Positions 1 to 5,804 of a stretch of 6,358 nucleotides of DNA are shown piece by piece (position 1 is the stretch's first letter; each line of letters starts with the position of its first letter). Origin of the DNA: Dehalococcoidia bacterium UBA1151 (lineage in GTDB: Bacteria > Chloroflexota > Dehalococcoidia > Lucifugimonadales > Lucifugimonadaceae). The stretch spans positions 8,393 through 14,750 of the forward strand of contig DBZV01000173.1 of NCBI GenBank assembly GCA_002311865.1, given 5' to 3'. The notes under the pieces are model-generated. The model did no database searches and had not been told where the DNA came from. It was given only the letters and a program-made list of their open reading frames with translations. The translations under genes were made by a program, and so were the position numbers.

Positions 1-156
1 TATCCAGGTGAACCAGCGTCTCCGGCAGCTTCATCCCTGCGCCGCTGGTGATCGTGTGCGACAGGCGCGAGCCAACCACGAGCACTGCATCAGAAGCCTC
101 TAGCACCTTCCAGATTGGGTTCTCGCCATACACACGTCCACCGCGTATGCATCCCA

Positions 157-167
157 TGGCCAGGATG
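157..167 (-). other. Frameshift zone in the ThDP-enzyme gene
   Basis: Upstream of this zone the conserved text is GGRGAISDRHP in the frame of the 911 start. Downstream it is AMGCIRGGRVYGENPIWKV in the frame one base later. Left in the first frame, translation degenerates and meets TGA at 90-92. A loss of two bases within the CAT-CC(N)-CTG-GCC stretch would explain the data and restore the HPLAMG wording usual in this family. One extra base is the alternative. The exact base cannot be fixed from one sequence. Confidence 0.8.
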
Positions 168-497
168 CCGGTCAGAGATTGCGCCCCTACCGCCGTATGA
201 GGTCGTGACTGGCGCTCCAAGTGTCTGCGCCAGTTCGATCAACTCCACTTCAGCGCCACCCATCACGCCGCCGCCGCCCGCCAGAATCACGGGCCGTTCA
301 GCGCCAGCGAGTAACTTCGCCGCACGGACGATTGCATCCGCATCCGGTGCAGGACGCGATTTCGAAGATGGCGACAGGATCTCAACATCGTCTGATTTGC
401 CCAGAGCTGTTGTGGCGATCTCTACGTCAACGGGGCGCGGACGCTCGCAGTTCATGTGCTCGAACGCTTCGTAGATCGCCCCGGAGACGCCAGCTGA

Positions 498-500
498 CTA
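498..500 (-). other. In-frame amber stop inside the ThDP-enzyme gene
   Basis: On the minus strand the codons read ...TTT GTG CCA TAG TCA GCT GGC. The frame before the TAG (PYR domain ending in TFVP) and after it (GAIYEAFEH then MNCERPRPVDVEI) is the same, and both sides look like one continuous family member. The lesion is therefore a nonsense codon and not a net frameshift. One base change could convert it to a sense codon. No selenocysteine-like or pyrrolysine context is evident. Confidence 0.85.
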
Positions 501-953
501 TGGCACAAAGGTGTTCCACGTCGTTACCGACTCAAACATCTTGAGCTGGTTCTTGGGCTCGTGGATATCGCCACGACCGGAGTTCCTGAACTCAGGATCG
601 ACATCTGTGGTCAAGTGGAGAATTGGCACGGAAGCCGCGTGTGCCTCGCCCAGCGCGCCCAGAGTATTTCCCGCGCCGGGGCCGGTGGAACTCAGAATCA
701 CGCCCGGCTTGCCAGTTACCTGTGCGTAGCCATAAGCCATGTACGTAGCAGCAGACTCATGACGGGTCCCAATGAACCGAATCTTATCCTGACGCTCTCT
801 GAGAGCATCGAACATATCCAGCGTGTGAACAGAGATCACACCAAATATTGTGTCAACGCCGTGTGCGATCAGAGACTCAACCGCCACCTGACCACCAGTC
901 ATCACTGCCATCTTGTGTCATCGCTCCTGTTATCGGCGAATACTGAATTACAA

Positions 954-982
954 AGGCCCGCAGTATTGATCGCTGCGGGCCT
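954..982 (-). terminator. Probable intrinsic terminator after pdhC
   Basis: Bases 954-963 (AGGCCCGCAG) and 973-982 (CTGCGGGCCT) form a perfect 10-bp inverted repeat around a 9-nt loop. Read on the minus strand, the GC-rich stem ends in CCTTTG followed by TAATTC, so the U tract is short and interrupted. It sits about 20 nt past the pdhC stop and about 40 nt before the start of the ThDP-enzyme gene. That placement suits closing the pdh operon. On the plus strand the stem is followed only by CGTTT, a weaker tail. Confidence 0.7.
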
Positions 983-1002
983 CGTTTGGGCTACTTTATT
1001 GC

Positions 1003-2256
1003 CTAGAGCACCATGCTCAGCGGGTTCTCAAGGAATCCCTTGATCTCGTTGATGAACACAGCGCCTTCAGCTCCGTCGTTGACTCGATGATCCACGCTCA
1101 GAGTCATTTTCATGATATTGCCTATCGCCAGTTCGCCATCTTTGACCACCGGTGTGGGAGTGGACGCGCCTATCGCGAGTATTCCCGGTTGCGGTGGGAA
1201 GATGATTGCCGAGAACTCGTTGATGCCAAACATGCCCAGGTTGGAGACGCTGAATGTTCCACCGGTCATCTCTTCCTGGGTCAGTCCACCAGACCTCGCG
1301 CGTGCGCCAAGATCCTTACTTGCGATGGCGATATCCCGCAGGCTCTTTCCCTGACAACCGAGGATGGCCGGAACCATAAGGCCCTGATCAAGTGCGATAG
1401 CCACCCCAACATTGATATTCGGGTGGGCGACCAACTTTTCATCGGTGTAGGACATATTCCACTTGGGGTGCTTCTCGATTGAGAGTGCCACAGCCTTCAG
1501 AATCATATCGTTTACGCTGACTCGCACCCCGATATCGGCCATTGAGCGGTTGAACTGTTTTCGTGCCTCAAGTGCGGCGGTCATCTCAACGTTAACGGTC
1601 ACCCAGAAGTCGGGCTGATCCGCTTTGCTTCGTATTACCGTCCGAGCGATGGCTTTGCGCATTCCTGAGAGTGGAATATCTTCGGTGAGCAGCGCTGCCG
1701 GAGGCGCCGATGGTGCCACTGGTGCGGCGGCAGAGGCATCAGCCGCTGGTGCGGGAGTTCCTTTGCCGGCAACCGCCGCCTCAACGTCAGCTTTCACAAT
1801 TCGACCGCCGGGTCCGGTGCCGGTTAGCGACGCGAGATCGATGCCATTTTCAGCAGCAATCTTCTTGGCAACAGGCGATGCCTTGATTCTGCCAGCTGGA
1901 GCGGCGGGCGCTGCTACTGGTTCAGGCGCGGTTTCCGCTGCCACCGGTACTGGCGCTGACTCAGGCTCAGCAAGAGTCTCGGCCGCGGGCGCATCAACAT
2001 CGGGTAGATCTTCATCAGCGTCAGCAATGATCGCGATTATCTGCCCTACCGGGACCGTCACACCTTCGCCAATGATCACCTTGCGGAGAATGCCGTTTCC
2101 GTAGGCCTCCATCTCAACGACGGCCTTGTCGGTCTCAACCTCGGCAAGGATATCGCCACGGGAGATCTCATCGCCTTCGATCTTGATCCAGCGGGCAATC
2201 GCCCCTTCAACCATATCTGCGCCCATGGAGGGCATTACAACTTCAGTTACCGCCAA
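1003..2256 (-). CDS. pdhC: Dihydrolipoamide acetyltransferase, E2 of pyruvate dehydrogenase complex
   Basis: This is the E2 core subunit, which carries acetyl groups on a swinging lipoyl arm from E1 to CoA. The 417-residue product has the classic order of parts. A single lipoyl domain spans about residues 1-78, with the lipoylated Lys44 in EVETDKAVVEME. An Ala/Pro-rich linker (about 85-122) leads to a peripheral subunit-binding domain (about 124-163, KASPVAKKIA and GTGPGGRIVKADVEAA). A second Ala/Pro linker follows, then the catalytic acetyltransferase domain (about 190-417). The active-site motif is DHRVNDG near the C-terminus, with His390 and Asp394. One lipoyl domain is typical of alphaproteobacterial- and Gram-positive-like E2 proteins. 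The start is TTG, supported by GAGG at 2264-2267 seven nt upstream and by the MAVTEVVMPSMG family N-terminus. It is the last gene of the operon. Acetoin or branched-chain dehydrogenase E2 is a less likely reading. Confidence 0.93.
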   Translation of the reverse strand: MAVTEVVMPSMGADMVEGAIARWIKIEGDEISRGDILAEVETDKAVVEMEAYGNGILRKVIIGEGVTVPVGQIIAIIADADEDLPDVDAPAAETLAEPESAPVPVAAETAPEPVAAPAAPAGRIKASPVAKKIAAENGIDLASLTGTGPGGRIVKADVEAAVAGKGTPAPAADASAAAPVAPSAPPAALLTEDIPLSGMRKAIARTVIRSKADQPDFWVTVNVEMTAALEARKQFNRSMADIGVRVSVNDMILKAVALSIEKHPKWNMSYTDEKLVAHPNINVGVAIALDQGLMVPAILGCQGKSLRDIAIASKDLGARARSGGLTQEEMTGGTFSVSNLGMFGINEFSAIIFPPQPGILAIGASTPTPVVKDGELAIGNIMKMTLSVDHRVNDGAEGAVFINEIKGFLENPLSMVL

Positions 2257-2262
2257 TGAATT

Positions 2263-2267
2263 ACCTC
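2263..2267 (-). promoter_or_regulatory. Ribosome binding site of pdhC, fixes a TTG start
   Basis: GAGGT on the minus strand lies six bases upstream of the TTG at 2256-2254. No ATG or GTG gives a better fit to the expected lipoyl-domain N-terminus. The 69-nt gap between the pdhB stop (2326) and this start holds no other feature that I can see. Confidence 0.75.
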
Positions 2268-2325
2268 GTCGCCTGATTGCTCAACTTCAGACCCCAAGCC
2301 GGGCCACCTTGAATATTTGGGATAT

Positions 2326-3309
2326 TTAGATCCCGTAAGCGGCTGACAGCGCCGCCAGTGCCTTGTCCGCCGATGGAAGCATCGACTGTTCCAGGCCTCG
2401 ATTGTAGGGGTGCGGGACATCTTCTGCGCCGACTCTGGCGATGGGACCGTCCAGATAGTCGAATGCCTGTTCCTGAATCTGCGCCGCAATCTCACCCATT
2501 ATGCCGCCGGTTTTGTAATTTTCCTCAAGAAGAAGTACCCGGTTGGTCTTCTCTACTGATGCAATCACCATTGGCATATCCAGCGGACGGAGTGTTCGGA
2601 GATCGATAACCTCGGCCGAGACATCTCTGGCAGCCAGTTTATCGGCCACATCCATCGCTGTGATCATTGCGTGATGATAGGAGACAATCGTGACATCGCT
2701 TCCTGGCCGTCTGATATCTGCCTTGCCAATTGGCACCGTGAAATGGTCATCCGGCACCATGCCCTTCCGCTGATACATGAGTACGTGCTCAACCATAAGG
2801 ACCGGGTTCGGGTCGGAAAGTGCCGATCGCAGCAGTCCAAGCGCATCGGCTGGAGTCGATGGTGCAACAACCTTCATACCCGGTACTGCGGCAAGCCAGT
2901 TTTCGTAACTACGGGAGTGCGTCGCTGCGAGCTGGATCCCGCCGCCTGTAGGTGCGCGGTAGACGATTGGTACCGATACCTGGCCACCAGACATGTATTG
3001 CAATGAGGCGCCAATGTTGATCATCTGATCAAACGCCAGGAGCGCGAAATTCAAGTTCATATACTCAACAATTGGCTTCAAGCCACCAACCGCCGCGCCA
3101 ATGCCTGCGCCAACAAACGCCGCCTCAGAGATTGGCGTATCGCGAACCCGATCAGGGCCAAACTCATCCAGGAGTCCTGCGGTTACGGAATAGGCGCCAC
3201 CGTAGGCGCCAATGTCTTCACCCAAGATGAGTACATTGGGGTCGCTTTCCAGCGCCTCATGGTGGCCCATCTGCAGGGCGTCTCGAATGTTGATCTCAGG
3301 CATAGACAT
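2326..3309 (-). CDS. pdhB: Pyruvate dehydrogenase E1 component, beta subunit
   Basis: This is the beta subunit of the heterotetrameric E1, which with E1 alpha binds ThDP, decarboxylates pyruvate and reductively acetylates the E2 lipoyl group. The 327-residue length is normal for the family. The N-terminal PYR-type domain carries LILGEDIGAYGGAY (about 27-40) and RDTPISEAAF, whose Glu62 corresponds to the conserved Glu that contacts N1' of the ThDP aminopyrimidine. AATHSRSYENWLAAVPG places the conserved active-site His at 131. The C-terminal transketolase domain includes VIDLRTLRPLDMPM, LEENYKTGGIMGEIAAQI and the ADVPHPYNRGLE ending. The ATG at 3309 overlaps the end of pdhA by 14 nt, and the ATG at 3303 (overlap 8 nt) is equally possible. 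Neither has a strong Shine-Dalgarno sequence, which suggests translation is coupled to pdhA. Confidence 0.94.
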   Translation of the reverse strand: MSMPEINIRDALQMGHHEALESDPNVLILGEDIGAYGGAYSVTAGLLDEFGPDRVRDTPISEAAFVGAGIGAAVGGLKPIVEYMNLNFALLAFDQMINIGASLQYMSGGQVSVPIVYRAPTGGGIQLAATHSRSYENWLAAVPGMKVVAPSTPADALGLLRSALSDPNPVLMVEHVLMYQRKGMVPDDHFTVPIGKADIRRPGSDVTIVSYHHAMITAMDVADKLAARDVSAEVIDLRTLRPLDMPMVIASVEKTNRVLLLEENYKTGGIMGEIAAQIQEQAFDYLDGPIARVGAEDVPHPYNRGLEQSMLPSADKALAALSAAYGI

Positions 3310-4276
3310 CCGTGAACAGATCTTCGTCTGTTGGCTCAGGGCTCTCTTGTGCGAATTTGACGGCTTCTCGGATTACCTCATCCTGAGATTCACGAATTTC
3401 CAGGAGTTCCTGCTCCGTAGTCAGGTCCAACTGAAGAAGTTGATCGCCGAGATGTGAGATCGGGTCCTTCGTGCGCCATTCCTGTTCTTCTTCGCGTGTT
3501 CGGTACTTGACTGGATCGGCCACCGAATGGCCGTGAAAACGGAAGGTCTTCGCCTCGATATATGCAGGACCAGCGCCGGATCGGGCCTTCTCAAGCGCTA
3601 CTTTGGTGGCTTCTCTTACGGCCAGGACATCCATTCCATCTACCACTGTGCAGTCGAGACCGTACGGCGCTCCTGCCATATCAAAGTCACCGCCTCGGGC
3701 GTGAACCCTGCCCACTGCAGTCCCCATGCCGTAAAGATTGTTCTCAAGGAAAAATACCATTGGCAACTTCCAGACGGCTGCCAGGTTCATCGTCTCGTGA
3801 AATTCACCCTCGTTGACTGAGCCGTCACCCAGGAAGCAGAGTGCCACACCGCCGGTTTTTTTGTACTGGGCAGCCAGCGCAAGTCCTGCGGCCAACGGAA
3901 GGTGACCTCCAACTATCGCGTGTCCGCCGAAGAAGTTTCGGGATGCCTGGAAGAGGTGCATGGAGCCGCCTTTTCCCTTGCTGGAACCGGTAGCTTTGCC
4001 AAAAAGCTCCGCCATGGCGGTCTTTGGATCCATGCCTCTTGCCAGGGCGTGGCCATGATCACGATAGTGGGTGACTACGTAGTCACGGTCTTCAAGATTG
4101 GATATGGCGCCAACCGCGACTGCCTCTTGGCCTGAATAGAGGTGTAGGAATCCGCGGATCAATCCGCGGGTGTACATCTCCCCCGCTCGCTCCTCAAACT
4201 CACGTATGAGGTACATCTGCTGATATAGATTCAGCAGTTCGGTCTTGGACGAGGTGTCGATAGCTTCAGCCTGCAT
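3296..4276 (-). CDS. pdhA: Pyruvate dehydrogenase E1 component, alpha subunit
   Basis: This is the alpha subunit of E1, which carries the pyrophosphate/Mg side of the ThDP site. The 326-residue product shows the E1 alpha hallmarks. IRGFLHLYSGQEAVAVG is at about 40-56, THYRDHGHALARG at about 69-81, and GKGGSMHLF at about 101-109. The ThDP motif runs from GDG (150-152) to NN (179-180). The phosphorylation-loop equivalent FRFHGHSVADP (about 245-255) contains the conserved His248 and His250, followed by KYRTREEE. The start ATG has a good Shine-Dalgarno GGAG at 4282-4285, five nt upstream. It is the first gene of pdhABC and overlaps pdhB by 14 nt. The related acetoin dehydrogenase and branched-chain 2-oxoacid dehydrogenase alpha subunits share these motifs. 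The IRGFLHLY wording and the gene order favour pyruvate as substrate, but that is inference. Confidence 0.92.
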   Translation of the reverse strand: MQAEAIDTSSKTELLNLYQQMYLIREFEERAGEMYTRGLIRGFLHLYSGQEAVAVGAISNLEDRDYVVTHYRDHGHALARGMDPKTAMAELFGKATGSSKGKGGSMHLFQASRNFFGGHAIVGGHLPLAAGLALAAQYKKTGGVALCFLGDGSVNEGEFHETMNLAAVWKLPMVFFLENNLYGMGTAVGRVHARGGDFDMAGAPYGLDCTVVDGMDVLAVREATKVALEKARSGAGPAYIEAKTFRFHGHSVADPVKYRTREEEQEWRTKDPISHLGDQLLQLDLTTEQELLEIRESQDEVIREAVKFAQESPEPTDEDLFTDVYA

Positions 4277-4362
4277 TCATTCTCCACGTGTCATGCGTTG
4301 ATCTCTCGTGCCGAATATCAAGATAGATTCGATAGCTGATCAAACGATGCGGCAAGCATTAG

Positions 4363-4368
4363 ATTATA
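4363..4368 (-). promoter_or_regulatory. Candidate -10 box of the pdhABC promoter
   Basis: The minus strand reads TATAAT exactly, about 30 nt past the folD stop and about 86 nt before the pdhA ATG. No convincing TTGACA-like -35 lies 16-18 bases upstream. The nearest TTG-containing hexamer (TTGCGT) is only 13 bases away, so an activator or a non-standard promoter may be involved. The predicted 5' leader of about 80 nt contains a short ATGC-TTGCC-GCAT hairpin (4347-4359) next to the likely start point and a separated TTGATC/GATCAA inverted pair. Neither matches a riboswitch that I recognise. The location implies pdhABC can be transcribed separately from folD. Confidence 0.5.
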
Positions 4369-4398
4369 CCGGGGTGCCGAGACGCAATTCACCAGCAC

Positions 4399-5289
4399 TC
4401 AAACGGCATCGGTCGCTCTGACTGCCGCTTTGAGGCAGTTTTGAAGCAACATCGCAATTGTGAGAGGGCCAACCCCACCGGGCACTGGAGTGATCGCGGA
4501 CGCTACCTGGGAGACTTCTTTGAAGGCGACATCGCCTGATAGCCGATAGCCGCGCTTTCGCGTTGGATCGTCAACCCGAGAGGTGCCCGCATCTATGATC
4601 ACGGCACCCGGTTTGATCATACAGGCGGTGATCATCTCCGCCTGTCCCATTGCGGCTACCAGTACGTCGGCCTGCTGAGTGATACTGGCCAGGTTGCGCG
4701 TGCCGGTGTGGCAGAGTGTGACCGTTGCATTTGCCCCCGGACCCCTCTGGGACAGCAAGACGGACAGTGGTCGACCTACCAATGAGCCTCTACCACAGAT
4801 GACAACTTGAGCGCCGTTGAGTTCAACCCCCTCTTCCAACAGGATGCGTTGAATTCCCAGCGGAGTAGCAGGAATGAATCCCGGCGACCCGGCCAGCAAC
4901 TTTCCAAGATTCATGGGATGCAAGCCGTCCACGTCTTTGTCTGGAGAGATCGCAGAGGTGATGAGATCACTGTCGATATGATCTGGCAGCGGAAGTTGCA
5001 CCAGGATTCCGTGAACAGAAGTGTCGGCGTTGAGGCGATGTACTGTCGCCAGGACCTCAACCTCAGGGGTCGAGGAGGGTAAATGCAAGACCTGGCCATT
5101 GAACCCCGCTTCGCGACTGGCCTTCTCCTTCCCGCGAACGTAAACGGCAGACGGGGCATCGTCGCCAACAAGCACCACCGTCAGACCGGGCTGCACGTCG
5201 TATGAATCAACGAAGTTTGTAACGCCCGCTGCGACCTCGCTTCGAACCTTCTCTGCTATGGCTCTGCCGTCAATGGTTCGAGCTGTGAT
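4399..5289 (-). CDS. folD: Bifunctional methylenetetrahydrofolate dehydrogenase / methenyltetrahydrofolate cyclohydrolase
   Basis: This cytosolic enzyme interconverts 5,10-methylene-, 5,10-methenyl- and 10-formyl-tetrahydrofolate using NADP, feeding purine and formyl-Met synthesis. With the ATC start used here it has 296 residues, the normal family length. The catalytic YxxxK motif is Y50-V-R-G-K54 in SAVYVRGKEKA. The folate-site VQLPLP has Q98, and DKDVDGLHPMN carries the conserved Asp121. The Rossmann loop is GRGSLVGRPLSVLL (about 166-179), a GRG variant of the more common GRS form. PVPGGVGPLTIAMLLQN lies near the C-terminus. The start is unusual. The homology-expected first residue is an ATC codon at 5289-5287 with GGAGG six nt upstream. 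TTG codons in frame at 5322 (no Shine-Dalgarno) and 5382 (GAGG at only four nt) would add 11 or 31 residues that do not resemble FolD. It is divergent from acpS. Confidence 0.95.
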   Translation of the reverse strand: MTARTIDGRAIAEKVRSEVAAGVTNFVDSYDVQPGLTVVLVGDDAPSAVYVRGKEKASREAGFNGQVLHLPSSTPEVEVLATVHRLNADTSVHGILVQLPLPDHIDSDLITSAISPDKDVDGLHPMNLGKLLAGSPGFIPATPLGIQRILLEEGVELNGAQVVICGRGSLVGRPLSVLLSQRGPGANATVTLCHTGTRNLASITQQADVLVAAMGQAEMITACMIKPGAVIIDAGTSRVDDPTRKRGYRLSGDVAFKEVSQVASAITPVPGGVGPLTIAMLLQNCLKAAVRATDAV

Positions 5290-5413
5290 TTCTGGCCTCC
5301 GTCGCAGTTGGAATCCACGCAAAATCGATATTTGATCGTAGCATGGCGTCGAGCGCGATTTGCAGTGGAGCCGACGTTGCAAGCAACCTCAGCGATAATG
5401 TGTCGGTCTACCG
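5290..5413. promoter_or_regulatory. Divergent promoter region between folD and acpS
   Basis: This gap of about 125 bp must carry transcription signals for both directions. On the plus strand, GATAAT at 5394-5399 is a plausible -10 for acpS, but no good -35 is found 16-18 bases upstream. On the minus strand, TACGAT at 5335-5340 is a weak -10 candidate for folD. No operator-like palindrome or RNA element stands out. Confidence 0.4.
5296..5300 (-). promoter_or_regulatory. Strong Shine-Dalgarno pointing at an ATC start of folD
   Basis: GGAGG on the minus strand is followed by CCAGAA and then ATC ACA GCT CGA ACC ATT GAC GGC. That reads (M)TARTIDG if ATC initiates. Spacing and position match the normal FolD N-terminus. 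A weak -10-like TACGAT lies further upstream at 5335-5340; if it is used, the TTG at 5382 could not be the start. Confidence 0.6.
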
Positions 5414-5800
5414 ATGAGAGCAGTGGCGGAGCAGATGATCTATACCGGCGTCGACCTGATCGAAATAGAGCGCATCGGAGAGGTGCATCGGCGCTATGGC
5501 GAACGATTCCTCAATCGTTGCTATACCGCTGGTGAACAAGCGTATGCCCGCGGCCGCGCGCCCCAACTTGCGAGCAGGTTTGCAGCCAAAGAAGCAGTCA
5601 TGAAGGCTCTTGGCACCGGCGTGAAAGGCGTGGCATGGACCGAAATCGAGGTAGTTCGAGAGCGGGGCCGAGCACCTGAGATCATTCTTCATCGACGCGC
5701 TGCCAAGCGCGCCGAGTACATGGGGATTAAGCGAATTGCGCTTAGCCTTTCCCACTCTCGGGAGTTCGCGATCGCGTCGGTAGTCGCGGAAGCGGACTAG
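5414..5800 (+). CDS. acpS: Holo-[acyl-carrier-protein] synthase
   Basis: This enzyme transfers 4'-phosphopantetheine from CoA to the conserved serine of apo-ACP, activating fatty acid synthesis. The 128-residue product has the family signatures. GVDLIEIERI contains the Mg-binding Asp14. SRFAAKEAVMKALGTG contains Glu60 and Lys64. LSLSHSREFAIASVVAE near the C-terminus has His114. The usual family N-terminus is M-IYTGVDLIEI, so the ATG at 5435 (codon 8, giving 121 residues, with GGAG three nt upstream) is a serious alternative to the ATG at 5414. A GTG at 5423 also lies between them. The stop is followed after four bases by the nnrE ATG, an acpS-nnr pairing common in bacteria, so the two are probably co-transcribed. 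Confidence 0.93.
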   Translation: MRAVAEQMIYTGVDLIEIERIGEVHRRYGERFLNRCYTAGEQAYARGRAPQLASRFAAKEAVMKALGTGVKGVAWTEIEVVRERGRAPEIILHRRAAKRAEYMGIKRIALSLSHSREFAIASVVAEAD

Positions 5801-5804
5801 CCCT

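Larger units (their letters stand above)
1..911 (-). pseudogene. Acetolactate-synthase-like ThDP-dependent enzyme, broken frame, truncated by window edge
   Basis: This encodes the N-terminal and central parts of a cytosolic ThDP enzyme of the acetolactate synthase / 2-oxoacid decarboxylase superfamily. Residues 1-137 (911-498) are the PYR domain. They include the RHESAATYMAYGYA stretch with the cofactor-activating Glu at about residue 52, and the STGPGAGN segment. After an in-frame TAG at 498-500, the same frame continues (SAGVSGAIYEAFEH, then MNCERPRPVDVEI) into the central domain, with the RPVILAGGGGVMGGAEVELI segment. Near 157-167 the family similarity jumps to another frame (GGRVYGENPIWKVLEASDAV, then VVGSRLSH), which stays open to base 1. 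The C-terminal ThDP-binding domain would lie beyond the left edge. The start at 911 is constrained by an in-frame TGA three codons upstream; ATG at 902 is an alternative. An AGGAG lies at 924-928 but 12 nt from the ATG, which is long. The exact substrate cannot be told. Either this is a decaying gene or the sequence has errors. Confidence 0.85.

Noticed and set aside
115..474. Plus-strand open frame opposite the broken ThDP enzyme
   Set aside because: The minus strand shows clear family sequence here, whereas the plus-strand product is low-complexity and unlike any known protein.
498..500. Pyrrolysine or programmed readthrough at the amber codon
   Set aside because: Acetolactate-synthase-like enzymes are not known pyrrolysine proteins, and a second lesion further along the gene makes decay or error the simpler explanation.
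561..1043. A 160-codon plus-strand open frame crossing the terminator region
   Set aside because: It spans the antisense of the PYR domain, the intergenic hairpin and the end of pdhC, so it is not a plausible gene.
1625..2104. A 159-codon plus-strand open frame opposite pdhC, rich in Ala/Gly/Ser
   Set aside because: It is the antisense shadow of the Ala/Pro-rich linkers and PSBD of E2; it has no recognisable domain and is explained by GC-biased codons.
4149..4169. Nine-base direct repeat AATCCGCGG spaced by ATC, also partly palindromic
   Set aside because: It lies inside pdhA and encodes the conserved RGLIRGF segment; the repetition follows from two Arg-Gly codon pairs and is unlikely to be a regulatory site.
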